From contig OZ038321.1 of NCBI GenBank assembly GCA_964035795.1, positions 12,868,208 through 12,932,207 of the forward strand: a stretch of DNA of 64,000 nt, read 5' to 3'. Below the pieces are notes generated by a model. That model did not search any database. It was not told the origin of the DNA and saw only the letters and a program-made list of their open reading frames with translations. The translations under genes were made by a program, and so were the position numbers. This DNA comes from Pterobdella sp. o SKG-2022 (Eukaryota; Annelida; Clitellata; Hirudinida; Piscicolidae). This document shows, piece after piece, positions 12,201 through 19,642 of the stretch; position 1 is the first letter of the stretch, and each line of letters begins with the position of its first letter.

Positions 12201-15200
12201 CCGCAGGGCTGCTTGGGACCAGGATTAAGTTCAATGTCTCTAGCACGGATAAGTTTGGATTTGAAGGCTCTATAAGGTGACGGTCTGGAAACAAGGGCCG
12301 TGGACCCAGACCTTGGTAAAAAACCGACTTTCTCTCTTTTGATGGTGGTAGTGGTGTGTATAGAGTTGTATTGGTGATGGTGTATGGGGTTGTTGTGATG
12401 GTGCTGGTAGGGATGATGGTTTTTCGTGTTCTTGCTTTTTCTCGTCGTGAATAGGAACTTTCCATTGGGCCCGACACCGCGTGAAGGTGGTTCCTGTAGT
12501 CGGGCTGCTGATGATGTTGATTTCATTAGCAAAGATGGTGTCAACCTAAATATAGTGGAAAAAATATTGGAAAAGTGGAACCTAAAAATGAATCCCACGA
12601 AAATGGAGACTCTCAAAATCGGATTAGACAACGAGTGGAAAAATGCGAAAAAACTGGGCATGCTACTCGATACAAAGCAAGAGTGGAAAAGGCGAAAGCA
12701 GCTAACAACAACGGCAATGCTTAAGCTAAAAAAAATATGGAACTCGAGCATAACAAGAAACAAAAAGTTAAGAATCTACAAAGCTTACGTTCAAAGCATC
12801 ATGCTTTTTGGTTGTAGCACGTGAGCAATAGACAAAGGGATGGCTAGATCGGTGGACAGTTTCAACCGAAAAATGGTGCGGTATGTATGTGGGATTTTCT
12901 GGCTAAACCGCATGAAAACAGAAACCGTGAATACCCTGATTGAGCCAGCCTCTCAAATCGTGACAAGGCGACGCTGGCAAATGTTAGGCCATATTCTGCG
13001 CATGGATGATCTGGTTTCAGTTAAACAATCCACCATCAATTGCCTAAAGAAAAAAAACGCAAAGCGTGAAAGACTTAGCACCAGCCTTCTCACAACGATC
13101 AAACACGATCTAAAAGCCCACAAACTAAACATAGATCAAGCAGTTTAACTGGCGCAAGACAGGAACCTATGGAAGCTGAAGGGAAGCCGTACACCGGCGA
13201 ACGAAGATCTTTGAAAATATTTGAACACTCAATTTTATCTCTATTTTTGTCTCTTCGTAAACCCTAATAAATAAAATAAATAGCAATAATATAAAAACAA
13301 TTCAATTAAATGAAAAAGGCAAACAACGAAAATCTTCAACCACCTCACAACCATTAGTATAATTTCAGTGATGAAATATGCTACCGTTGATTTTTTTTCG
13401 ACCTCTAACTGAAGTTTTGGTATTTTAAAGCATCTTAAAGATTCAATAGTTTATGCAGTAACAAAGTGTTTAAAAGCACCATAGAGCGTTTAAGGAAACT
13501 TTAACATATATGGCTTTCACTATTGCATGTGTTCATTAATTTTTCAACTTATAATATATCTTTTTTGTTGTTTTTTGGTTCAAAGAAGAAAATAATATAG
13601 ATTATTATTTTTATTTCAAAAGTGAAACGATTCTCAATTCTAGCAACAATGAGAACCAACATTAGCTTTCAAGGCGATTATAACTGTAATATTATGAAAT
13701 TTATTATAAATATAATTATGAGAGCATTCATCAACTTACAAATAACACTGAGTTTTTTTAATTTTTATTACAAGCACAAAGCTTTCGATATTTACTATTA
13801 TTTCTGATCATGAAGTTGCTCTTCCCTTTCTTCACCATTGTAAATTACTATGTATCATCTATTCACTGTAGTTGTGATCTTAATTAAATTTTATATTTGA
13901 TTTGAAATGAAAGCTCTCCAAACTTGCAACTTTTTTCAGTGAAAAATAACAAATTATATATTTAAAAAAAAAATTTCTTAGAAAAATTATAAATAAGTAT
14001 TTTTTTGAAATATTTGGTATTTTTTCAACCAAATTTTGGCACTTTATTCTTTTTGTAGTCGCCTCATTTCTGTTATTAAGTTTGGTATCAATATTCTTTT
14101 TATTGTTTAAATTAAAAATACGCTATTTTCAGAATCATACGAAGATAATATATTTGTGAAAATTTTCTATTGTCTTAACAGACATATGGATCGCTTGTTG
14201 GAGTGTCAAGGTGAGATATTCGAGAAGAAATGTGGCAGAGATGTGAGGGAGATGATGGTGAACTTCATCAAGAAGGTTTACAAAAAACGTTTCTTAATGA
14301 ACAACCATTATTTGATTATGTAATTTAAAAATAAATTTTGATTTTCTATTATAATTTTCTGTTTGTATTTTTGACTTTTTATTGTAACTTAACGATTAAC
14401 TCGTTTCTATTTAATTTTTTACATTTCAATAGTTTTTAAAAATTGAATCAATATATTTTCAGTCAGCATGTAAAAAAGTATTTCAAAGTATTCATATTAA
14501 ACTCACTCCCAAAGGCGCTTCGTAGCCCATTGTACTTACGTTTCGGTTATGAGCCCGACTGTGAGCTGCACGGCGTTGAGACTTCAAGCACAAGCAGCAA
14601 TGAAGACTCCGATGTTTTTCATACGTTTGACTTGAGCAAGTTTTTTAAAAATTCCGGGATGGACAAGGATTCTGAGTTGAAACGCTGTTAGTATATTTGT
14701 TTTTTGTTCATAAAAAATTGTATTGTAGATTTTACTAGTGTTTAACTTTAATAATAGTAGACCCCAAGGCTTTTAGCTTCTGGGCGGCTTTAATCTCTCA
14801 AATTTTACCATCTCATCTATTTATATAATTTTTAATCCTATTAGATTATATGGTGCTAGTTCTGATAAAATTAGCTTAAACATCTACGACAGTTACAATG
14901 AACGTTTCAACTTTCAATGTAAGAGGATTAACAAATAAATTCAAGCAAAATTGTCTGCTGGAAGATAATGCATCCTTCAAACTCGACTTTTGTCTCCTAC
15001 AAGAAACAAAATGCACTGAACTTCACACCATAACAAAAAACAGGCACAAAATAACTTTAACAAATTCTGACAAGTTCTATGTTTTAGGAATATGTTGCAA
15101 TTTGAAAATATTCCAACTTACCAAAATAACAGAATATGGAAAACGTGTGTGCTTTTACCAGCTTACCTCGAAATCAAACAATAAGGAAAAAATAGACATC

Positions 15201-18200
15201 ATCAACGTGTATGCCCCAACCAACATACTAGCATCTTCAGAACTAGAAGAATTCTATATAAATCTCAAATCATGTATGAAAAACCTCAAATCAAATATAT
15301 GGTTTATAGGTGGAGATTTCAACAGTAAAATTGGGAAAAATAAGTCAAGTACACAAGGAGGTCATAACAAAGGTTGCCAGAATAACAATGGGTTGATTTT
15401 GGAAGAGTTCATGCAAGAAAACAACCTTTTTGCATCCAACACAGCCTTCAAAAAGCAATCAAAGGAGAAAACCACTTGGGTGGGTCATCTGAGAGGCAAA
15501 ACAGTCTACAATGTAATAGATTTCATCTTAATTCATCAAAAACTGAAAAAGTTTCTCAAAGACAGTAACACATACAGAGGAACTTTTACTTAGAGTGATC
15601 ATAACTTGTTGATATTTCAAATTAAAAACCCCAAACCATATCAATGTTGGACAAACCAATCGAAAAGCTATGATAAAAAACCTAATTTCCATGACCCTAT
15701 CACCCAACAAGCCTACAAAAAATTAATAGAAACAAGCCAAGCAACTTCACTTGAAGAAATTTTAATAAGCATAAAACAAGTATCAAATACTTGCTTCAAA
15801 AAGTCATCCAAAAAAACACCGCCAAACAGATATGAAGACCACGAGCTACACACACTGGCTGATGAACAAAAAAACCTAAGAAACCTAATAGAAAATTCTA
15901 CAGAAATTGATAAAATCAACAACCTCAAAACACAAAGGAACAAAATCAAAACTCAAATAAAAAATAGATGTCTTGAACTATGCAATAATGAACTGGAAAC
16001 AAAACTCAAAATAATAGAAACCTTAGACTATAACAGACAAATGCATGCAGCTATTAAAGAATTGAGTATCAAAAGTAATACAACTGCAAACCACTCAAGA
16101 TGAAAGATCTCATGCAACATTACAAAAGTAAATTTTCAAAAAACAATCAACACACAAAACAACAATACAATAATAGCAAAATAAATGAAATAAATATCTT
16201 TGAAATGGAAAATGCTATAAAGAAACTGAAAACCAACAAATCTCCAGAAGACAACATCTTCAGTGAAGAACTCAAATTTCTAGGAACAAATATGAAAAAA
16301 ACAGTTACAATACTATTAAACAGAGAACTTCAAAGCAACAATTTTCCTCAATCAATCTTCAATCATGGCATTATTATACCAATAACAAAAAAGAGCAAAC
16401 CTTTTTCTCCAGTAAACACAAGGCCTGTCATCTTACTAAACACAATAAGAAAACTCATCATTAATATTACTCAATAGAATAAGACCTTTCATAGAAAAAT
16501 ACCTTCCCATTACCCAAGCAGCATACAGACCAACTAGGTTAACAACAGACATCTTATGGGTTCATAAAGTAGCAATTGAAGACAAAGTGAAATCAGGATG
16601 TACAATAAAAATAACCAGCATTGATCTGTCATATGCTTTCGACACCATAAACAGGTAAAAACTTATAGAAATTTTAAGCACCATAATCCCAGAATCTGAA
16701 CTCAAAATAATTGAACTTCTTTTAACAAACACCACCTTAGCCATAAGATACAATAAAAACACTTGCAAAAGCTTTACCACAAACATAGGATGCCCTCAAG
16801 GAGATGCTCTGAGCCCTGTCTTGTTCACAGTATACCTAGAAGCATGCATGAAAGAAATAAGAACCATTTACCCAGAAAACTCCTATGAACTCATTTACGC
16901 CGATGACGTAAATTTCGTCTCACCAAGTAACATTAAACTAGATGAAATTGAAGCAATATTCCGCAAATGGGGTCTTGCGCTCAACAAAAGTAAAACGGAA
17001 GAAAGTCTGATTAATGAATAGAACACTGTGTGGAAGACAATGAAAATCCTTGGAAGCTACGTCGGTACATGTGAGGACGTCAAAAAAAGGAAAACTCTGG
17101 CAGCTCTAGCGATGAACAGATTAAACCCAATTTGGAAGAGTGGGATAAGTGTAGAGAGAAAAATAAGAATTTATAAAGCTTATGTTCTCTCAATTTTCCT
17201 ATATAGCTGCAGTGCTTGGGCAGACTCTAAAAGCATCAGAAGCTCAATAGACTCCTTCAAAGAAAGCACATACGAAGATTGGAAAAAGTTCATTGGCCAA
17301 ATGTTATGAAAAACGAAGAATGCGACTCCGTCATACCACCTCTGCACCAGGAAGTGAGACTGAGAAGGTTGAAAATGCTGGGACACATATCCCATAACGA
17401 CCTGCCAGCAAAAAACATTTTGGGAAAAGCCCTAAAGAATTCCAAGAGAAAAAGAGGCAGACCACCATCAACTCTTTTCAACACATTAATAAATGATATG
17501 AACTCTCTCAAATTAAACATGGACAACATTGAAAAAATCGAAAAAGATGCGTATCGAGGAATTATTGGGACTCATTGTTAACTGTGATCATGTCTAAAGA
17601 CGAAAATTAATTATATATATATTAGATTATACAGCTGTGCTTGTCCGAGCAGCTGGTCTAGATTATTGAGAACAATATAAAGTAATTAAAAAAAAATCAT
17701 TGTATTTGAAAAAAATTTTCATTTATCGCTAGCCTGAGCTAACGTCAAGCTCAAAATAATCGGAACTCAAAATTCGCCGCTTACTCACTTGGGCATTTGA
17801 CTTGCCGTTGTTAAGAAGGATTGTCCGCTGAGCCGAATGACAAAAATATCAGAGTATAAGTTTGTCGATACCCGTTATTAAAATCTATTAATATTCAAGA
17901 TATAACAACAAAACAGCTTTTAACTATAAGCGTTAATTTAGATGCATTTTGACTTTGGTGCTTAGAACATAAAACGATGCCTCAGACAATACACCATTTT
18001 AAAAAGATAATATTAATTAATCCAAACAAAAGTTGTATTGTAAAAATATTAAATTTATAAAAATTGATATTTAGCGAAATTTTATTTGCTAAAATGAACT
18101 TATATTTTAAAGACGAAAACAACGAGGAGACGGCAAGTGTTCCCGTACAAACACCGCACGATCCCAACTTCCATCACCCGCAACTTAATGAATATGGGGA

Positions 18201-18504
18201 TAATTATCATCAAAAACCTAACAATGGAAACGAAAGAAATAATTATAATAATAACCCATATATTGAAAATAATAATTTTCCCCATAACCATCATGGTCAA
18301 AATCTTCCTAATTATAATAATCCTCACATCAATAATAATAATCACAACAATATTAAAAAAATTTATGAGCAACAACCTTTCAACTTCCACACTCCTCCAA
18401 CGGATTCCGAATCGAAAAACAGGCCCAGAAACTCGTCTCCAAATAGTATTATCTCCAACTTGCACTACATTTCTATAATTTTCTATATGTATTTGAACAT
18501 ATAA
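279..18504 (+). CDS. Secreted/membrane-tethered cysteine-rich modular protein (5' end outside window)
   Basis: Eleven exons can be chained with compatible phase: 279-307, 865-929, 1454-1577, 1894-2401, 2663-2709, 3197-3334, 3695-3837, 4489-4648, 14182-14275, 14467-14690 and 18075-18504 (about 650 residues). The first exon encodes a hydrophobic run (ILILVFVSN) that would suit the core of a signal peptide; no start Met is seen, so the 5' end is probably upstream. A Cys module recurs: FESCQGILERG, KFKCQESLLISAC, FLSCMRGYMKSC, LSCLQEIVEEKQLATC, LLECQGEIFEKKC. This looks like a disulphide-rich extracellular repeat, loosely like DUF19-type secreted domains, but I do not recognise the family. Each junction restores a codon, for example AA|A before exon 14182 and TA|C before exon 18075, which is strong evidence for the model. 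Donors at 2401 and 3334 are the least certain. Introns of 9.5 kb and 3.4 kb contain LINEs A/B and C. Confidence 0.68.
1894..2401 (+). CDS. Asn-rich central exon of the cysteine-rich gene
   Basis: This exon begins with a Cys module (KFKCQESLLISAC) and continues into a long hydrophilic stretch rich in Asn, Asp, Ser, His and Tyr with no predicted fold, then a short hydrophobic run (FIYHLLLL). The acceptor is CAG at 1891-1893, joining in phase with the exon ending at 1577. The reading frame stays open to 2449, and a stop lies at 2450-2452. Two donors are possible: GTAAAC at 2402, which keeps phase 0 for the next exon, or GTTAGC at 2448, which does not. If neither is used this exon would be an alternative C-terminus. 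Its Asn-rich style matches the last exon, suggesting the two arose by duplication. Confidence 0.6.
3197..4648 (+). CDS. Three Cys-module exons (3197-3334, 3695-3837, 4489-4648)
   Basis: The three exons encode successive cysteine modules. The first reads KCFPGFSYRLEQC and runs to GLCG; an in-frame TGA follows at 3351-3353 if the weak donor at 3335 is not used, giving a possible short isoform. The second holds FLSCMRGYMKSC and a downstream Cys. The third holds LSCLQEIVEEKQLATC and YCNPN. The 3695 exon ends CAA G and the 4489 exon begins CC, making GCC, so the junction is in phase. GC content and codon choice differ clearly from the AT-rich flanks. Confidence 0.65.
4649..6949. other. Intronic AT-rich DNA, no gene seen
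   Basis: This is the first part of the 9.5 kb intron. Both strands are full of stops. Around 5240-5420 there is a less AT-rich patch with broken coding-like frames on the + strand, possibly a very old transposon fragment, but no motif is recognisable. Confidence 0.5.
6950..7604 (+). mobile_element. LINE A, 5' part (reverse transcriptase), split by LINE B
   Basis: This is the open RT part of a 5'-truncated non-LTR element. In order it shows LPIPKHNK and TRPIILLSTIRKI (RT 1), GIDLSSAFDSVNR (RT A box with the first catalytic Asp), GIPQGDGLSPVLF (RT B box) and YADDV (RT C box). The frame is intact up to the catalytic box, where sequence of another element begins. The continuation of the same protein is at 12520, so this is one element split by an insertion. 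It is closely related to LINE C (same SPVLF-YLEA spacing). The endonuclease part is missing. Confidence 0.85.
7644..7874 (-). pseudogene. LINE B C-terminal CCHC zinc finger
   Basis: The 3' end of the element encodes CRKCGLGDETAEHFIYKC, a C-x2-C-x9-H-x4-C type finger that commonly follows RNase H in I-type elements, then a Pro-rich stretch and a stop 39 bases before the target-site duplication. It is separated from the RNase H frame by one stop/frameshift near 7875. Confidence 0.7.
7875..9098 (-). pseudogene. LINE B RT thumb and RNase H domain
   Basis: A single 407-codon open frame. The N-terminal half is the RT thumb/connection region. The C-terminal half is RNase H: VVYTLESATSG (first catalytic Asp position, normally D-G-S, is changed), NQAEMKAVVKAL (catalytic Glu), MVSDSRAVLL (catalytic Asp) and WCPGHCGITGNELAD (His and final Asp). 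Because the first Asp appears replaced, this copy's RNase H should be inactive although the frame is intact. The RNase H places the element with I/Ingi-type LINEs. Confidence 0.82.
9040..10111 (-). pseudogene. LINE B reverse transcriptase
   Basis: Three overlapping frames make up one RT domain: AALKSLNPSKDPGPDMIHP and ADVRPILKAGKD (RT 0-1), HLDDGKVMERLV and FQAGFRTDRSTENQL (RT 2-2a), MALIDYSRAYNKVWR (A box), SVPLGSVLSLLLF (B box; the usual Q-G is L-G here) and LFADDVAVWS (C box). Frame changes near 9885 and 9500 and the altered B box show decay. Confidence 0.82.
10631..11400 (-). pseudogene. LINE B APE-type endonuclease
   Basis: The segment starts with ISILQWNANGI and AIQETRLF (the N- and E-boxes of exonuclease-endonuclease-phosphatase proteins) and runs on in an open frame with NWYLPQENS, CADLNAHNEIWN (the D-x-N catalytic box), PDVTIVHNG and SSNHRPILTTL (the S-D-H box, here S-N-H). 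The change of Asp to Asn in the last box and a frameshift near 11215 suggest inactivity. In life this enzyme nicks the target DNA to start target-primed reverse transcription. Confidence 0.78.
11302..12477 (-). CDS. LINE B ORF1 region: PHD-like zinc-finger array
   Basis: A 391-codon open frame on the - strand carries at least three clear Cys/His clusters of PHD type: CHSCNLPTHLRC with a closing WICC; CAKC...CNDCGAHYHLVC with a closing WSCC; and CMECKGKI...CSQCKSPFHIQC. A fourth, more 5', finger (CADSYHHKCSGL) is completed only by shifting frame just after the 2A-like motif. A C-terminal basic segment follows and runs into the endonuclease start (ISILQWNANGI, in another frame near 11350). Such fingers in retrotransposons are presumed to bind nucleic acid or chromatin; the specific role is unknown. 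Confidence 0.75.
   Translation of the reverse strand: MSGPMESSYSRREKARTRKTIIPTSTITTTPYTITNTTLYTPLPPSKERKSVFYQGLGPRPLFPDRHLIEPSNPNLSVLETLNLILVPSSPAENAQQRRYDVPCADSYHHKCSGLSRTVVRFREADNYQCQRSFRIGQNGLKCHSCNLPTHLRCTKLTRNERERAKTGALSWICCLRSTMSNDQETENDQNDDVDNNDRVLQECAKCKHPIRHKAPKATCNDCGAHYHLVCTGLLRTQREEIRDGRREWSCCSGREVTEVDHVLSLPATNPPATLVETNTSAAEPEKEPKAQLDSTWCMECKGKIHRGARQLECSQCKSPFHIQCMTTMRSQANVYLQTPTWRDHKEIRKTLTTTQNQSLTRPRPGSSSHRSVYYSGTQTVFIGKANFLKT
12215..12238 (-). other. 2A-like ribosome-skipping motif (DIELNPGP) in LINE B
   Basis: The - strand encodes DIELNPGP, which fits the 2A consensus D-x-E-x-N-P-G-P exactly, preceded by a basic/hydrophobic stretch (KSKLIRAR). The Cys-rich finger CGEC starts three residues later, so skipping would release a short leader from the zinc-finger protein. 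2A-like motifs at the N-terminal side of non-LTR elements are known in trypanosome Ingi/L1Tc and several animal elements. The frame has no upstream ATG in the preserved copy and shifts about 20 codons downstream, so this copy is decayed. Confidence 0.72.
12520..13290 (+). mobile_element. LINE A, 3' part
   Basis: This part continues LINE A from the YADDV box: DFISKDGVNLNIVEKILEKW, then the connection and thumb region with KIRIYKAYV-like KLRIYKAYVQS, and the C-terminal segment WQMLGHILRMDDL. The same motifs and order occur in LINE C. A stop near 12822 and others break the frame, so the copy is dead. The tail near 13265 is A-rich with AATAAA-like repeats (AATAAATAAAATAAAT). Confidence 0.82.
13291..14181. 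other. Intronic AT-rich DNA, nothing recognised
   Basis: The last part of the giant intron is stop-rich on both strands, without repeats or exon-like patches, up to the acceptor at 14180-14181. Confidence 0.5.
14182..14690 (+). CDS. Cys-module exons after the giant intron (14182-14275, 14467-14690)
   Basis: The exon at 14182 encodes HMDRLLECQGEIFEKKCGRD, close to the module at 865-929, so exon duplication is likely. It joins upstream exon 4489-4648 in phase across a 9.5 kb intron. The next exon starts at CAT 14467 after a tandem acceptor (TTTCAGTCAG) and runs through LPKALRSPLYLRF, a further Cys, then a Ser/Asp-rich acidic segment. Donor GTATAT at 14691 leaves TA, completed by C of the exon at 18075 to give Tyr; without splicing, the frame stops at 14689-14691. 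Confidence 0.65.
14898..15660 (+). pseudogene. LINE C APE endonuclease
   Basis: From ATG 14898: MNVSTFNVRGLTNKF (N box), LLQETKCTE (E box), DIINVYAPTN, IWFIGGDFNSKIGKN (D-x-N box), VIDFILIHQKL and, one codon beyond an in-frame TAG, SDHNLLIF (S-D-H box). All catalytic boxes are present; only the single stop between the last two breaks a complete domain. Read-through or a single base reversion in a sister copy would give an intact enzyme. Confidence 0.85.
16100..17581 (+). pseudogene. LINE C reverse transcriptase and C-terminus
   Basis: Pieces in different frames give ENAIKKLKTNKSPEDN (RT 0), TRPVILLNTIRKLI (RT 1), SIDLSYAFDTINR (A box), GCPQGDALSPVLFTVYLEA (B box), LIYADDVNFVS (C box), then IRIYKAYVLSIFLYSCSAW and the C-terminal region with KMLGHISHNDL and KRKRGRPP. 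Order and spacing equal those of LINE A. Breaks at about 16475 and 17310. Confidence 0.82.
18075..18504 (+). CDS. Asn/His/Pro-rich terminal exon with hydrophobic C-terminus
   Basis: This last exon encodes about 120 residues dominated by Asn, His, Pro and Tyr (runs of NNN and HNN), then a basic Ser/Asn segment, and ends with a hydrophobic tail (YISIIFYMYLNI) directly before TAA at 18502-18504. A hydrophobic C-terminal tail after a hydrophilic spacer is the arrangement expected of a GPI-anchor signal or tail anchor; this is inference. The acceptor TTTAG precedes C18075 and completes the split Tyr codon. The opposite strand is also open here but is only a shadow of the low-complexity codons. Confidence 0.6.
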
Positions 18505-19642
18505 TTCTGTAGAATGTGAGGTTATTGTTCTAGCCTAGAAGCTTTACTAATATTTGTACAGTTTTAGATTATTTGTAGTTCTAACTTTCTTAAAAAACTA
18601 TACTGATCATTTATCTACCTGTAAACGGTTTGATGAACATTATATAAGCTGTATGTTCTTACAGTTCGATTAGTAGAGAATTAGCCAACTTATATAGATT
18701 CCAGGTTCACTTTTATGTGAAGTTAAGTTAGAAGGTTTTAGTATGTTTGCTATAAATTTAAGCTAGCGCTTTGAGCGACACGATAAATAGCGCTTCATAT
18801 TTTTCAATTTTTAATCTCACTTCAAGTGGTAGTTTAGTTTTTTCATAAATGACTCGTAGTCAAATTAACAAGCTGTATTTTCAATCATGTAACAGACCAA
18901 TATCAAATAAAAGCTTAAAAATTCGTTTCTTAATCCAACTAAAATCGCCAAATTAAAAAAAAATTAGTAAACAATGAAAAGCATTTATAACATATAATTT
19001 GCAAGTTTTTGAAACTAATACAACTAAATGGAAAAACTGAATGAAACACAATAGGAGTGAAAGATGCAGTGGAACTCACTGATCACAGATAGAATATTAT
19101 TATACCTTGTGTTTATACACATACAATACCATCTTGGAACAAACGTGTTAAAAATAACATTTGTAAACCTTTAAAAACATGCAATGAAAAATGAGAATCC
19201 AATATATGAAACATGAAGTTTTAAAATATTTTTTGATAGAGCTGAATAACCTTATGGTTCCCTGTATACAACTATATATGATGGCGGTGGGATGTTCTAA
19301 TACAATTTCAAGTGAACAATTTCTATAGTGCATAGGCCTTTGAATATCTAATTTAGAAGCGTGAAATAATTTTAATACTTGATGAAAAAATTTCATTATT
19401 AACTAAAAGAATTTTAATTTTAAATAAAACTTGAATAAGTTGAAACAAGATATACAATCTCTAAACTACAAAATATGGTAAACAAGATCCAAGTCAAGAT
19501 ATAAGATAATTTGAAATGGAAATATATAAAAAGTTGATATGAAATTGAACAATGATAAGAACAATTTAGACACAATATCATAAAAGCTAGGTTAGATAAG
19601 TTTATTTAAAAACAGGCTAAAATTAAATTTTATGATGTATTT
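18505..19642. other. Intergenic AT-rich DNA between convergent genes
   Basis: The cysteine-rich gene ends at 18504 (+) and the coiled-coil gene ends at 19643 (-), so this is a tail-to-tail spacer expected to hold both 3' UTRs. No repeat or conserved motif is evident. Confidence 0.5.

Larger units (their letters stand above)
7605..12505 (-). mobile_element. LINE B: near full-length I/Ingi-like retrotransposon
   Basis: This 4.9 kb element lies on the - strand between two copies of TGCTGATGATGTTG (7591-7604 and 12506-12519), the target-site duplication. Reading 5' to 3' on the - strand it holds: a short leader with a 2A-like motif, an ORF with PHD-like zinc fingers, an APE-type endonuclease, reverse transcriptase, RNase H, and a C-terminal CCHC finger. 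RNase H plus APE endonuclease is the pattern of the I/Ingi group. It ends in CAACAAAAACAA next to the duplication. Several frameshifts separate the domains, so it is inactive now. Its GC content is far above the surroundings, which suggests recent arrival or a different mutational history. Confidence 0.88.
14760..17660 (+). mobile_element. LINE C: APE-type retrotransposon, same family as LINE A
   Basis: This roughly 2.9 kb element lies inside the intron 14691-18074 of the cysteine-rich gene and in the gene's orientation. A leader precedes ATG 14898. Endonuclease, RT and C-terminal regions follow in order with LINE A-like motifs, ending near 17580. It has few breaks (a TAG at 15591-15593, frame changes near 16090, 16475 and 17310), so it is a fairly recent, recently dead copy. 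Its coding strand is strongly A-rich. Confidence 0.85.

Noticed and set aside
18100..18465. Long - strand frame and second + frame over the Asn-rich exon
   Set aside because: Shadows caused by AAT/AAC-rich codons; no splice support, hydrophobic Ile/Val runs.
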